A program made the position numbers and the translations under genes. A DNA stretch of 12,279 bases, taken from AC-32 sp035455605. Its GTDB lineage: Bacteria; Actinomycetota; Thermoleophilia; Gaiellales; Gaiellaceae. Numbering within the stretch: position 1 is the stretch's first letter; each line of letters opens with the position of its first letter. The stretch is taken from positions 1 to 12,279 of the forward strand of contig DATIER010000319.1 in the NCBI GenBank assembly GCA_035455605.1, written 5' to 3'. Under the pieces are notes generated by a model, which was not told the origin of the DNA, did not search any database, and saw nothing but the letters and a program-made list of their open reading frames with translations. This document shows, in pieces, positions 1 through 7,127 of the stretch.

Positions 1-953
1 TGCACGGTCAGGTGTACGCGGTGATCCGTCACCCGGTTCTCCGGGAAGTTGTAGGTGCGGATCTTCTCGGCGCGCTGGCCGGAGCCGATCTGCGAGCGCC
101 GCGTCGCCGCCTCCTCGGCCTGCTGCCGCTCACGCTCGGCCTCGTAGAGCCGCGCGCGGAGGACGCGCAGCGCCTTCGTCTTGTTCTGGAGCTGCGACTT
201 CTCGTCCTGCATCGCGACGACGATGCCGCTCGGCACGTGCGTGATCCGCACCGCGGAATCGGTCGTGTTCACGCTCTGGCCGCCGGGGCCGGTCGAGCGG
301 TAGACGTCGATCTTGAGGTCGTTGGGGTCGAGCTCGACCTCGACCTCCTCCGCCTCGGGCATCACCGCCACCGTCGAGGTGGAGGTGTGGATGCGCCCCT
401 GCGACTCCGTCTCGGGCACGCGCTGCACCCGGTGCGTGCCGGCTTCCCACTTGAAGACGGAGTACGCCCCGTCGCCCTTGACCGCGAACACGACCTCCTT
501 GAAGCCGCCGGCCTCGTTGCCGCTCACCTCGAGCTGCTCGACCTTGTAGCCGAGCCGCTCCGCGTAGCGCGTGAGCATGCGGAACAGGTCGGCCGCCCAG
601 AGCGCGGCCTCGTCGCCGCCGACACCCTGCCGGATCTCGAGGATCACGTCCTTGCGGTCGGCCGGGTCGCTCTCGACGAGCGCGAGCTTGAGCTCCTCCT
701 CGAGGCCCGCCAGCCGCTCCTCCAGCTCGGGCACGAGCTCGCGCAGGTCGCCGTCGCCGCGTGCCGCCTCGAGGTCGTCGTGCGCCGAGCGCCACTCCTG
801 GGCGAGCTTGTACGGCCCCTCGAGCTCCTTCAGGCGGCGGCCGACCTCCGCCGCCTCGCGGTGGTCGTTGTAGACGGCCGGGTCGCTCATCCTCTCCTGC
901 GTCTCGGCGTAGGAGCGCTCCAGCTCGTCGATCAGGTCTTCGAAGGCGGGCAT
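1..953 (-). CDS. prfA: Peptide chain release factor 1 (RF1), C-terminus cut by window edge
   Basis: RF1 recognises UAA and UAG in the ribosomal A site and triggers peptide release. About 317 residues are visible; bacterial RF1 is usually about 355-360, so roughly 40 C-terminal residues lie beyond the left edge. The catalytic GPGGQ loop has GGQ at residues 224-226. The preceding anticodon-like segment reads RVPETESQGRIHTS, with a PxT tripeptide (PET) typical of RF1, where RF2 has SPF. The N-terminal helical part (LIDELERSYAETQERMSDP) also fits. The ATG at 951-953 is chosen because it gives the standard RF1 N-terminus. No SD precedes it; a TACCCT box ends 7 nt before the ATG, which would suit a leaderless transcript (inference). 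The gene follows the rpmE-DUF1385 pair, with one plus-strand gene inserted between. In many bacteria prmC follows prfA, so it may lie just outside the window. Confidence 0.97.
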   Translation of the reverse strand, partial: MPAFEDLIDELERSYAETQERMSDPAVYNDHREAAEVGRRLKELEGPYKLAQEWRSAHDDLEAARGDGDLRELVPELEERLAGLEEELKLALVESDPADRKDVILEIRQGVGGDEAALWAADLFRMLTRYAERLGYKVEQLEVSGNEAGGFKEVVFAVKGDGAYSVFKWEAGTHRVQRVPETESQGRIHTSTSTVAVMPEAEEVEVELDPNDLKIDVYRSTGPGGQSVNTTDSAVRITHVPSGIVVAMQDEKSQLQNKTKALRVLRARLYEAERERQQAEEAATRRSQIGSGQRAEKIRTYNFPENRVTDHRVHLTV

Positions 954-960
954 TTCAGGA

Positions 961-966
961 AGGGTA
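961..966 (-). promoter_or_regulatory. Candidate -10 box for leaderless prfA transcript
   Basis: On the minus strand the hexamer TACCCT fits the TANNNT pattern and is separated from the prfA ATG by 7 nt (TCCTGAA). That would place the transcription start at or next to the start codon. No SD precedes prfA, which fits leaderless expression. I found no convincing -35 hexamer at 16-18 bp, so support is weak. The box lies in the 13-bp gap between two divergent start codons. Confidence 0.25.
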
Positions 967-2226
967 GTGCCCGTGGCAGATCCGGTGACCGCCGAGCCCG
1001 AGGAGGCAATTGCCCTCGACGCGCTCCCACCGCCCGGAGCGCTCGCGCTGCTGCGGCGGCCGGGCTTCCGGCGCGTCTACCTCGCAGTCGCGGGAAGCGA
1101 GTTGGGCGACTCGTTCCAGTACATCGCGCTGATGTGGGCGGCGCTCCTCGCCGGCGGGCCGCTCGGCGTGCTCGCCGTGCGGCTGGCCGACAGCGTTCCC
1201 GCGCTGATCTTCGGCTTCCACGGCGGCGTGCTCGCCGACCGCGCCGGCCGCAAGCGGCTGATGGTCGGCGCCGACCTCGTGCGAGCGGCGGCGCTCGTCC
1301 CGATCGCGATCGCCGGCCTCGCGGGCGACCTGCCGCTCTGGGCGCTCGCCGTCGTCGCCTTCGTGCTCTCGACCGGCGCGAGCTACTTCGACCCGGCCTA
1401 CGGCGCGGTGCTGCCCGCCCTGGCCGGCCGCGAGTCGGTGCAGGCGGCGAACGCGCTCGTCCGCGCGAGCGCCGACGCGCTCTGGCTCGGCGGCTCCGCG
1501 ATCGCGGCGGCGCTGCTCGCCTTCGTCCCGTTGAGCGCGTTCTTCGCGATCAACGCGGCGTCGTTCGCGCTCTCGGCGCTCCTGCTCGCCGGCCTGCGCG
1601 GGTTCGACCGCGGCGTGAACGTCGAGGGCGAGCGGCCACGGATCCGCGAGGCGTTCACGATCCTGCGCCCGCACCCGTGGCTGGCGTCGGCGGTCGTCGC
1701 GCTCGGCGTCGCGGTCACGATCTCCGCGGGGACGTGGATCGTCGGCGTGCCCGAGCTCGTGCGGCGTGGGCTGCACGGCGGGGCGGCGAGGTTCTCGCTG
1801 CTGATCGTCGCCTACGCCCTCGGCTCGATCGGCGCCGGGATCGTGCTGGCGCGGCGGCGCGTGCGGCGCAAGGCCCGGCTGAGCCTGCTGGCCTGGTGCG
1901 CCTACCTGCCGGCGTACGCGCTGCTCGCGCTCGCCCACTCGCTCGGGCCGGCGCTCGCGGGGGCGCTGGCCGCGGGCGCCGGGCAGGGCTCGGCGCTCGT
2001 GCTGACACAGTCCGCGGCGCAGACGGAGATCCCCGACTCGCACCTCGGCCGCGTGAGCGGGCTGATCTCGCTCGTCCACCGCGGCGCGCACGCCACCGGC
2101 CTCCTGCTCGTCTCGCCGGTCTTCGCCGTCGCCGCCGCGCGCAGCGTCTTCGCCGGCGCGGCGCTCGCGATTCCGCTCGTCGGCGTGCTCTGCTTCGCCT
2201 ACGCCGCCAAAGCAGCTAGGCCATGA
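967..2226 (+). CDS. MFS transporter, DHA3/enterobactin-exporter-like
   Basis: This is a predicted inner-membrane proton-coupled exporter of the major facilitator superfamily, 419 residues. The protein is almost entirely hydrophobic helices joined by short basic loops, consistent with 10-12 membrane segments. The loop between helices 2 and 3 carries the MFS signature GGVLADRAGRKRL (about residues 86-98). The stretch DPAYGAVLPAL and overall length resemble the MFS_3 group that includes EntS-type siderophore and drug exporters; the substrate cannot be told from sequence. The start is GTG at 967; a second GTG at 973 is better spaced from the AGGAAGGG at 957-964 and may be the true start. The gene lies opposite to its neighbours. 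Its 3' end overlaps the DUF1385 gene by 11 bp and its start is 13 bp from that of prfA. It interrupts a minus-strand run of translation-related genes, suggesting a later insertion, although base composition looks like its surroundings. Confidence 0.9.
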   Translation: MPVADPVTAEPEEAIALDALPPPGALALLRRPGFRRVYLAVAGSELGDSFQYIALMWAALLAGGPLGVLAVRLADSVPALIFGFHGGVLADRAGRKRLMVGADLVRAAALVPIAIAGLAGDLPLWALAVVAFVLSTGASYFDPAYGAVLPALAGRESVQAANALVRASADALWLGGSAIAAALLAFVPLSAFFAINAASFALSALLLAGLRGFDRGVNVEGERPRIREAFTILRPHPWLASAVVALGVAVTISAGTWIVGVPELVRRGLHGGAARFSLLIVAYALGSIGAGIVLARRRVRRKARLSLLAWCAYLPAYALLALAHSLGPALAGALAAGAGQGSALVLTQSAAQTEIPDSHLGRVSGLISLVHRGAHATGLLLVSPVFAVAAARSVFAGAALAIPLVGVLCFAYAAKAARP

Positions 2227-3124
2227 CCTCGACGCGCTGGGCGCCGACGGTGTCGCCCTTCTCGAGCGCGAGCACCTCGCGCAGGGCGCGGATCGAGACC
2301 TCGAGCTGGTCGAGCGTCGGCTCGCGCGTGGTCAGCCGCTGCAGCCACAGGCCCGGCGCGAGCAGCGTCATCACGACGCGGTTGTCCGTGTGCTTGCCGG
2401 CGAAGCGGATCAGCTCGTACGCGAGCCCCGCGATCACCGGCAGGAGCAGGATCCGGGTGACGATCAGCCAGTACCAGGCCGGCCGCCCGAAGAAGGCGAA
2501 GACGAAGATCGCGATCACCATCACCCAGAGCAGGAAGGCGGTGCCGCAGCGCGGGTGGATCAGACTGAAGCGCTGGACGCGGGCCGGCTCGAGCTCCTCG
2601 CCGGCCTCGTAGGCGTTGATCGCCTTGTGCTCCGCGGCGTGGTACTGGAAGACACGGCGCAGGTCGGGCAGGAGCGAGATCAGGAAGAGGTAGAGCACGA
2701 AGACCGTCACGCGGATCAGGCCCTCGACGAGCACGAACCAGAAGCCGTTCGAGATCGGCAGCAGGTCGGCCAGCAGCGCGGGGCCGACCTTGAAGACGGA
2801 GATCGCGAAGCCGATCGCGATCAGGAAGGCGAACACGAGCGCGCCCCGCGACAGCTCCTGCTCGGCCTCCTCGTTGTCGTCGGCGGCCGCGTAGTTAGCG
2901 GAGATCGAGAGCGCGCGGAAGCCGATCGCGAGCGACTCGCCGAGCGCGACCACGCCGCGGACGACCGGCAACCGGAAGAACCAGTGCCGCTTCATCACCG
3001 ACTCGATCGGCCGGCACACCTCGGCGATCTGGCCGTTCGGCTTGCGGACCGCGACCGCCCAGTTCGAGGGGCCGCGCATCATCACGCCCTCGAGGACGGC
3101 TTGCCCGCCGATGGGCGCGCTCAT
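2216..3124 (-). CDS. DUF1385 family integral membrane protein (YqhQ-like)
   Basis: This 302-residue membrane protein belongs to the DUF1385 family (Bacillus YqhQ), whose biochemical role I do not know. The family hallmark GGQAVLEGVMMRGP is at residues 6-19. The other conserved blocks are YHAAEHKAINAYE (161-173) and HPRCGTAF (190-197), whose His/Glu/Cys residues could bind metal or catalyse a reaction (inference). Four clear membrane segments lie at about 95-118, 128-152, 194-212 and 215-236. The ATG start is 7 nt after the rpmE stop, and a GAGG overlapping that stop can act as ribosome binding site, so it is probably co-transcribed and translationally coupled with rpmE. DUF1385 genes next to rpmE/prfA are common in several phyla, hinting at a role linked to translation or envelope housekeeping. 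The 3' end overlaps the opposing MFS gene by 11 bp, leaving no room for a terminator between them. Confidence 0.93.
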   Translation of the reverse strand: MSAPIGGQAVLEGVMMRGPSNWAVAVRKPNGQIAEVCRPIESVMKRHWFFRLPVVRGVVALGESLAIGFRALSISANYAAADDNEEAEQELSRGALVFAFLIAIGFAISVFKVGPALLADLLPISNGFWFVLVEGLIRVTVFVLYLFLISLLPDLRRVFQYHAAEHKAINAYEAGEELEPARVQRFSLIHPRCGTAFLLWVMVIAIFVFAFFGRPAWYWLIVTRILLLPVIAGLAYELIRFAGKHTDNRVVMTLLAPGLWLQRLTTREPTLDQLEVSIRALREVLALEKGDTVGAQRVEVMA

Positions 3125-3131
3125 TGCTGCC

Positions 3132-3344
3132 TCAGGCCTTGCGCCCGGCCTTCTCGAGCCGGCGCTGGAAGCGCTCGACGCGGCCGCCGCTGTCCATCAG
3201 CTTCTGCTTGCCCGTGTAGAACGGGTGGCAGTTCGAGCACACCTCGACGTGCAGCTCGGACTTGGTCGAGCGGGTCTGGAACTCGTTGCCGCAGGCGCAG
3301 CGAACGGTCGCGAGGACGTACTCCGGATGGATCTCGGCCTTCAT
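3132..3344 (-). CDS. rpmE: 50S ribosomal protein L31 (zinc-binding form)
   Basis: This 70-residue large-subunit protein helps bridge the ribosomal subunits near the central protuberance. The N-terminus MKAEIHPEY is characteristic of L31. Four cysteines, C16 and C18 (RCACGNEF) and C36 and C39 (VCSNCHPF), mark the zinc-containing C+ form. The HPFYTGKQKL block and basic C-terminus are also typical. The ATG overlaps the upstream dehydratase stop as ATGA (3341-3344), so translation is probably coupled to that gene; there is no good independent SD. The zinc form is commonly replaced by a cysteine-free paralogue under zinc limitation; no such paralogue is in this window. Confidence 0.97.
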   Translation of the reverse strand: MKAEIHPEYVLATVRCACGNEFQTRSTKSELHVEVCSNCHPFYTGKQKLMDSGGRVERFQRRLEKAGRKA

Positions 3345-4324
3345 CGCCCGGCCAGGATAGCAGCGGCGGTTTCGCTCGCCACGTTGCCGCCCGAGACGAT
3401 CGCGACCACCGTTTCGCCCTGCTCCAGCGGCACCTTTCCCGCAAGCAGCGCCGCGGTGGCCGCTGCGCCCGCGGGCTCGCAGGCCAGCTTCGCGCGGGCG
3501 TACAGGAACCGCATCCCCTCCTCGATCTCGGCCTCGCTCACCAGGACGAGCTCGTCGACGCGCTGCAGGACGACCGCCAGGGTGTTCGTCCCCGCGAACG
3601 GGGCGTTCAGGCCGTCGGCCACCGACGTCGGCGCGAGCGGCACCGGCTCGCGGGCGCGAGCCGCCTGGAACATCGCCGCGGACGACTCCGGCTCGACGCC
3701 GATCACGCGGGCCCTGCCGTCGACCGCCGTCGCGATGCCGGCGATCAGGCCGCCGCCGCCGATCGGAACGACCACGACGTCGGCATCCGGCACGTCCTCG
3801 AGCACCTCGAGCCCGACCGTCCCCTGGCCCGCGATCGTCCGCGGGTGATCGAACGGGTGGACGAGCGCGCGGCCGGTCTCCTCGACCAGCTCGTCGAGCC
3901 GCCCGAACGCCTCCGCGGGGTCGCGCGACTCGAGGTCGACCGCGGCGCCATAGCCGCGAGTCGCTGCGATCTTCGCCTCGCTAGCGCCCTGCCACATCAC
4001 GAGCAGCGCGTCGATGCCTTCGGCGGCCGCGCCCCACGCGAGCGCCTGGGCGTGGTTGCCCGCCGAGATGCCGATCACGCCCCGCTCCCGCTCCTGCGCG
4101 GTGAGCGCCGCGAGGTTCGTGAGCACGCCGCGCGGCTTGAACGATCCCGTCTTCTGGAAGAGCTCCGCCTTGAGGAAGACGCAGGCGCCCGTCAGCTCGC
4201 CGAGCGTCGCCGAGGGGACGGTCGGCGTGCGGTGCAGCCGCCCCGCGATCGCGTCGCGGGCAGCCTCGACGTCGGCGCGCTCGACCACCTGCGTCAGCTC
4301 GGAGTCGCGGCTGGTGTCAGACAC
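3341..4324 (-). CDS. Threonine/serine dehydratase, PLP-dependent (fold type II)
   Basis: It is predicted to deaminate L-threonine to 2-oxobutyrate or serine to pyruvate; serine racemase activity is an alternative in this family. The PLP-binding lysine is K63 in the TGSFKPRG motif. The SAGNHAQ block (residues 87-93), the phosphate-binding glycine loop GGGG (189-192) and SGGNV (311-315) are all in the expected order. At 327 residues it lacks the C-terminal ACT regulatory domain of biosynthetic IlvA, so it resembles catabolic TdcB-type enzymes. The furthest start is the GTG at 4322-4324, which lies inside a palindromic repeat and has no SD. An alternative GTG at 4286-4288 would give 315 residues and an equally family-like N-terminus. 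The stop overlaps rpmE by 4 bp. The product 2-oxobutyrate feeds propionyl-CoA, which a methylmalonyl-CoA mutase could use; this link to the mutase genes in the window is inference. Confidence 0.9.
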   Translation of the reverse strand: MSDTSRDSELTQVVERADVEAARDAIAGRLHRTPTVPSATLGELTGACVFLKAELFQKTGSFKPRGVLTNLAALTAQERERGVIGISAGNHAQALAWGAAAEGIDALLVMWQGASEAKIAATRGYGAAVDLESRDPAEAFGRLDELVEETGRALVHPFDHPRTIAGQGTVGLEVLEDVPDADVVVVPIGGGGLIAGIATAVDGRARVIGVEPESSAAMFQAARAREPVPLAPTSVADGLNAPFAGTNTLAVVLQRVDELVLVSEAEIEEGMRFLYARAKLACEPAGAAATAALLAGKVPLEQGETVVAIVSGGNVASETAAAILAGR

Positions 4325-4401
4325 GTGCCCAGAGTGTCACGGACGCTCCACAAATGGCCTCCGGTAGCCGCGTTCCGGCACGCGCTTCGGTGTCAGACAC
4401 G
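4313..4401. repeat. Pair of 11-bp palindromes, REPIN-like inverted repeat
   Basis: The 13-mer ggtgtcagacacg occurs exactly at 4313-4325 and 4389-4401. Each copy contains GTGTC-A-GACAC, a palindrome around a central A. Because the unit is palindromic, the copies can also pair with one another: 10 of 11 positions match, with an A·A mismatch. Inside this, CGTGCC (4324-4329) matches GGCACG (4377-4382). The 64 bases between the copies hold no gene. The layout resembles a doublet of REP sequences mobilised by a RAYT transposase, but a paired operator site is possible. No transposase is present here. Confidence 0.55.
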
Positions 4402-4420
4402 GTGACGGAAGTGTGACGCG

Positions 4421-6112
4421 CTAGGTGAGCTTGTAGTCGGGCCCGGCGCCGCCCTCGGGCGGAGTCAGGCGCCCACCCTTGGCGGTGATCGCGCCGCACT
4501 GGACGCAGTTCGACGGCGTCACCTCGACGTGCACGTCGCCGTCGCCGGCCTCGTCGCCCACCTCGTAGACCGCCGCGGGGCACATGCGCGTCCACAGCTC
4601 GGCCAGCTCGGGCGCGACCCGCTGCTGCACGCGGATGTGGTTCGGCGCGTCGTCGCGCGTCGCGTTCCCGGACAGGAACACCGACGAGAGCTTGTCGAAC
4701 GTGAGCGTCCCGTCCGCCGCCGGGTAGCTCGCCGCGCGGTCGGTGCGAATGAGCGACTGGTCGGCGTCGCGCTCGAGCGTCGCGTCACCGGGCGGAAAGG
4801 CGCCGCGCGAGGCGGTCGCCGCCCCGGCCAGCGCGCCGCCGAGCCAGAAGCCGCGCCCGAAGGCGGGCCGCATGTTCCGCACCTGCCGGAGGTCGCGCCA
4901 GACGAAGCTGTCCTTCAGCGCCTCGTCGTAGCCGGCGAGCGCGCCGCGCCGGCCGGGTGACTCGCCCGGCTGCAGCGCCGCGAACGCCGCCTCGGCCGCC
5001 AGCCGGCCGGACTCGACCGCGTAGTGGATGCCCTTCAGCGCGGGCACGTTCACGAGCCCGGCGCCGTCGCCGCAGATCAGCAGGCCGGGCGCGTGCAGCC
5101 GCCTGGGCAGCGACAGGAAGCCGCCCTCGGGGATCGTCTTCGCCCCCCACGCCACGCGCTCGCCGCCCTCGAGCAGCTTGCGCAGCAGCGGGTGCGTCTT
5201 CAGCTCCTGCAGCAGGTCGTGGACGGAGAGCTCGGCGTCGCGGTAGTCCAGCCCGACGACCATCCCCACCGTCAACATGTCCCCGCCCATCGGGTAGACG
5301 AAGGAGCCGCCGAACTCGCGGTACTCGCGGCCGGAGCGCAGCGGCCAACCCATGGTGTGGATCACGCGCCCGAGCGGCTTCGCGACCTTCCAGACCTCCT
5401 TCACGCCGAGCGCCCAGACCTGCGGGCTCTCGCCCTGGAGCCCGAAGCGGTCGAGCGCGACGCCGGTCAAGTGCCCCTGCGTCCCTTCGGCGAGCACGGT
5501 CACGCGCGCATGCACGTCCGAGCCGGGCTCGAAATTGCCGAGCTCCTCGCCGCCGCGACCGCGGCCACGGTCGCCGGTCCGCACGCCCCGCACGCGGCCG
5601 TCCGCGGCGATCAGCGCGTGCCCGCTCGTCTCCGGCAGGATCGTCGCGCCCGCCTCCTCCGCCCGTTCCGCGAGCCAGCGGCCCAGCTGCGCGACCGAGG
5701 CGACGTAGTTCCCGTGGTTGCGCATCGTCGGCGGCGCCGGGATCCGCAGCGCGCGCCTGGAGGTGAGGAAGTAGACGCCCTCGTGGTCGACGCGGCCGTA
5801 GAACGGCATCTCGCTCGTGGAGACGCGGTCCTTGAACAGCCGGCGCAGCGAGCGCGGGTTCACGACCGCGCCCGACAAGAGGTGCGACCCGGGCTGCTTG
5901 CCCTTCTCCAGCACCGCGACCGGCACGTCACCGAGCCGCTCCGCCAGCTCGGGCGCACCCTCCAGCAGCTGCCCGAGGCGGATCGCGCACGCGAGACCGG
6001 CCGGGCCCGCGCCGACGATCAGCACGCCGACCTCGATCTCCGGCTCGCCGGGCGCGACGACGAACTCGTTCGAGTCGAACGGAGGAGGAAAGTCTGTCGG
6101 GCGCAACGCCAT
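4421..6112 (-). CDS. Electron transfer flavoprotein:quinone oxidoreductase (ETF-QO)
   Basis: It passes electrons from reduced ETF to the membrane quinone pool, completing acyl-CoA dehydrogenase reactions. The N-terminal FAD-binding motif VGAGPAG lies at about residues 33-39, followed by EKGKQPGSHLLSGAV, typical of ETF-QO/FixC. A second FAD motif GDGAGLVNVPALKGIH is at about 348-363. The C-terminal ferredoxin-like domain is present, with CPAAVYE (C511), NCVQCGAI (C536, C539) and the end motif PPEGGAGP. The usual C-x2-C-x2-C has Ile542 in place of the last cysteine, so only three of four [4Fe-4S] ligands are visible. The length of 563 matches fused ETF-QO rather than separate FixC plus FixX. 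The ATG is preceded by a GGAG 8 nt upstream. It follows etfA by 52 bp on the same strand, and the three genes make a coherent etfB-etfA-ETF-QO operon. Confidence 0.95.
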   Translation of the reverse strand: MALRPTDFPPPFDSNEFVVAPGEPEIEVGVLIVGAGPAGLACAIRLGQLLEGAPELAERLGDVPVAVLEKGKQPGSHLLSGAVVNPRSLRRLFKDRVSTSEMPFYGRVDHEGVYFLTSRRALRIPAPPTMRNHGNYVASVAQLGRWLAERAEEAGATILPETSGHALIAADGRVRGVRTGDRGRGRGGEELGNFEPGSDVHARVTVLAEGTQGHLTGVALDRFGLQGESPQVWALGVKEVWKVAKPLGRVIHTMGWPLRSGREYREFGGSFVYPMGGDMLTVGMVVGLDYRDAELSVHDLLQELKTHPLLRKLLEGGERVAWGAKTIPEGGFLSLPRRLHAPGLLICGDGAGLVNVPALKGIHYAVESGRLAAEAAFAALQPGESPGRRGALAGYDEALKDSFVWRDLRQVRNMRPAFGRGFWLGGALAGAATASRGAFPPGDATLERDADQSLIRTDRAASYPAADGTLTFDKLSSVFLSGNATRDDAPNHIRVQQRVAPELAELWTRMCPAAVYEVGDEAGDGDVHVEVTPSNCVQCGAITAKGGRLTPPEGGAGPDYKLT

Positions 6113-6149
6113 CAGCTGTACTCCGCCACGCAGGTCGTGCGTGACGCCG

Positions 6150-6164
6150 GAACGCGTAGCGTTC
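6150..6164 (-). other. Small perfect hairpin just after etfA stop
   Basis: GAACGC and GCGTTC form a perfect 6-bp stem around a 3-nt loop, immediately downstream of the etfA TGA in the 52-bp gap before ETF-QO. No T-run follows, so it is not a standard intrinsic terminator. It may set transcript processing or relative expression within the operon; that is inference. Confidence 0.35.
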
Positions 6165-7127
6165 TCATGCAGCCTTGCGGGCTCGTACCAGCTCGGTCAG
6201 CTTCGGGACGATCTCGTTCAGGTCGCCGACGACGCCGAGGTCGGCGTACTCGAAGATCGGCGCGTTCGGGTCCTTGTTGATCGCCACGATCAACGCCGAG
6301 CTCTGCATCCCGACCTTGTGCTGGATCGCGCCGGAGATGCCGACCGCGACGTACAGCTTGGGCGCGACCGTCTTCCCCGTCTGCCCGACCTGCGCGGAGT
6401 ACGGGTACCAGCCGGCGTCGACGACGGCGCGCGTCGCGGCGACCGCGCCGCCGAGCGCCTTCGCGAGCTCCTCGACCTGCTGAAAGCCCTCCGGCCCGCC
6501 GAGCCCGCGGCCGCCGGCGACGATCACGTCGGCGTCCTCGATCGACGGCCCCTCGCTCTCCTCGTGCGCCTGCTCGACCATCGTCGCCGCGAGCGAGAAG
6601 TCCTGGAAGCGGGACTCGAACGGAACGACCTCCGTCTCCGGCCCCGTTCCCTCCTGCGGCTCGAACGTCCCGGAGCGGATCAGCGCGAGCCGCGGCCCGG
6701 ACGTCCAGCCCACGTCCACGTAGACCGAGTCGCCGAGCGCCGGCCGCTTGCCGACGAGCGTCTCGCCGTCGACCACGAGGTCGGTCAGGTCGTAGTTCAA
6801 GCCGGCATCGAGGCGCGCCGCGAGCGCGGCCGCGACGTCGGCCGAGAGCACGGTCGCCGCGAACAGCACGGCGTCGAAGCCGTTGTCCGCGAGCAGCGTC
6901 GCGAGCGCGTCGACGCGCGGCTGCGGCAGCGGCCGGTCGAGCAGGACGTCGTCCTGCACGTACACGCGCTGCGCGCCGAAGCGGCCGGCGTCGGCGGCAA
7001 GCTCCCGGACTCCCTCGCCGAGCACCACCGCCTCGGCGTCTCCGAGCGAGGCCGCCTTGGAGAGCACGCCGAGCGAGTCCTTCTGCAGCTTCCCGTCATG
7101 GTGCTCGAGGAAGACGAGGAATCTCAC
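6165..7127 (-). CDS. etfA: Electron transfer flavoprotein alpha subunit
   Basis: This FAD-carrying subunit of the soluble ETF heterodimer collects electrons from acyl-CoA and related dehydrogenases. The protein has 320 residues, the usual length. The C-terminal FAD-binding domain is clear: GGRGLG (205-210), the TRAVVDAGW block (232-240), and GQTGKTVAPKLYVAVGISG at 248-266 followed by AIQHK. The tail AINKDPNAPIFEYADLG is also diagnostic of EtfA. The GTG start (7125-7127) overlaps the etfB stop as GTGA, so the subunits are translationally coupled and made in equal amounts. ETF-QO follows 52 bp downstream. No acyl-CoA dehydrogenase gene is in view, so the electron donors must be encoded elsewhere. 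Confidence 0.97.
   Translation of the reverse strand: MRFLVFLEHHDGKLQKDSLGVLSKAASLGDAEAVVLGEGVRELAADAGRFGAQRVYVQDDVLLDRPLPQPRVDALATLLADNGFDAVLFAATVLSADVAAALAARLDAGLNYDLTDLVVDGETLVGKRPALGDSVYVDVGWTSGPRLALIRSGTFEPQEGTGPETEVVPFESRFQDFSLAATMVEQAHEESEGPSIEDADVIVAGGRGLGGPEGFQQVEELAKALGGAVAATRAVVDAGWYPYSAQVGQTGKTVAPKLYVAVGISGAIQHKVGMQSSALIVAINKDPNAPIFEYADLGVVGDLNEIVPKLTELVRARKAA

Noticed and set aside
1..953. Possibility that the release factor is RF2 (prfB)
   Set aside because: The discriminator is PxT (PET), not SPF, and there is no programmed frameshift near the start.
12..2219. 735-codon plus-strand open frame antisense to prfA and out of frame with the MFS gene
   Set aside because: The translation is Arg/Ala/Leu-rich low-complexity text with no family signal. 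It is a by-product of strong G/C third positions in prfA and the MFS gene.
4313..4401. CRISPR or minimal array from the two 13-bp repeats
   Set aside because: There are only two very short palindromic units and no cas gene.
2390..4405. 671-codon plus-strand open frame across DUF1385, rpmE and the dehydratase
   Set aside because: It is antisense to three well-supported genes and has no recognisable domain.
4421..4590. Frameshift as cause of the missing ETF-QO cysteine
   Set aside because: The flanking motifs NCVQCG and PPEGGAGP are in one frame with correct spacing, so a substitution is simpler.
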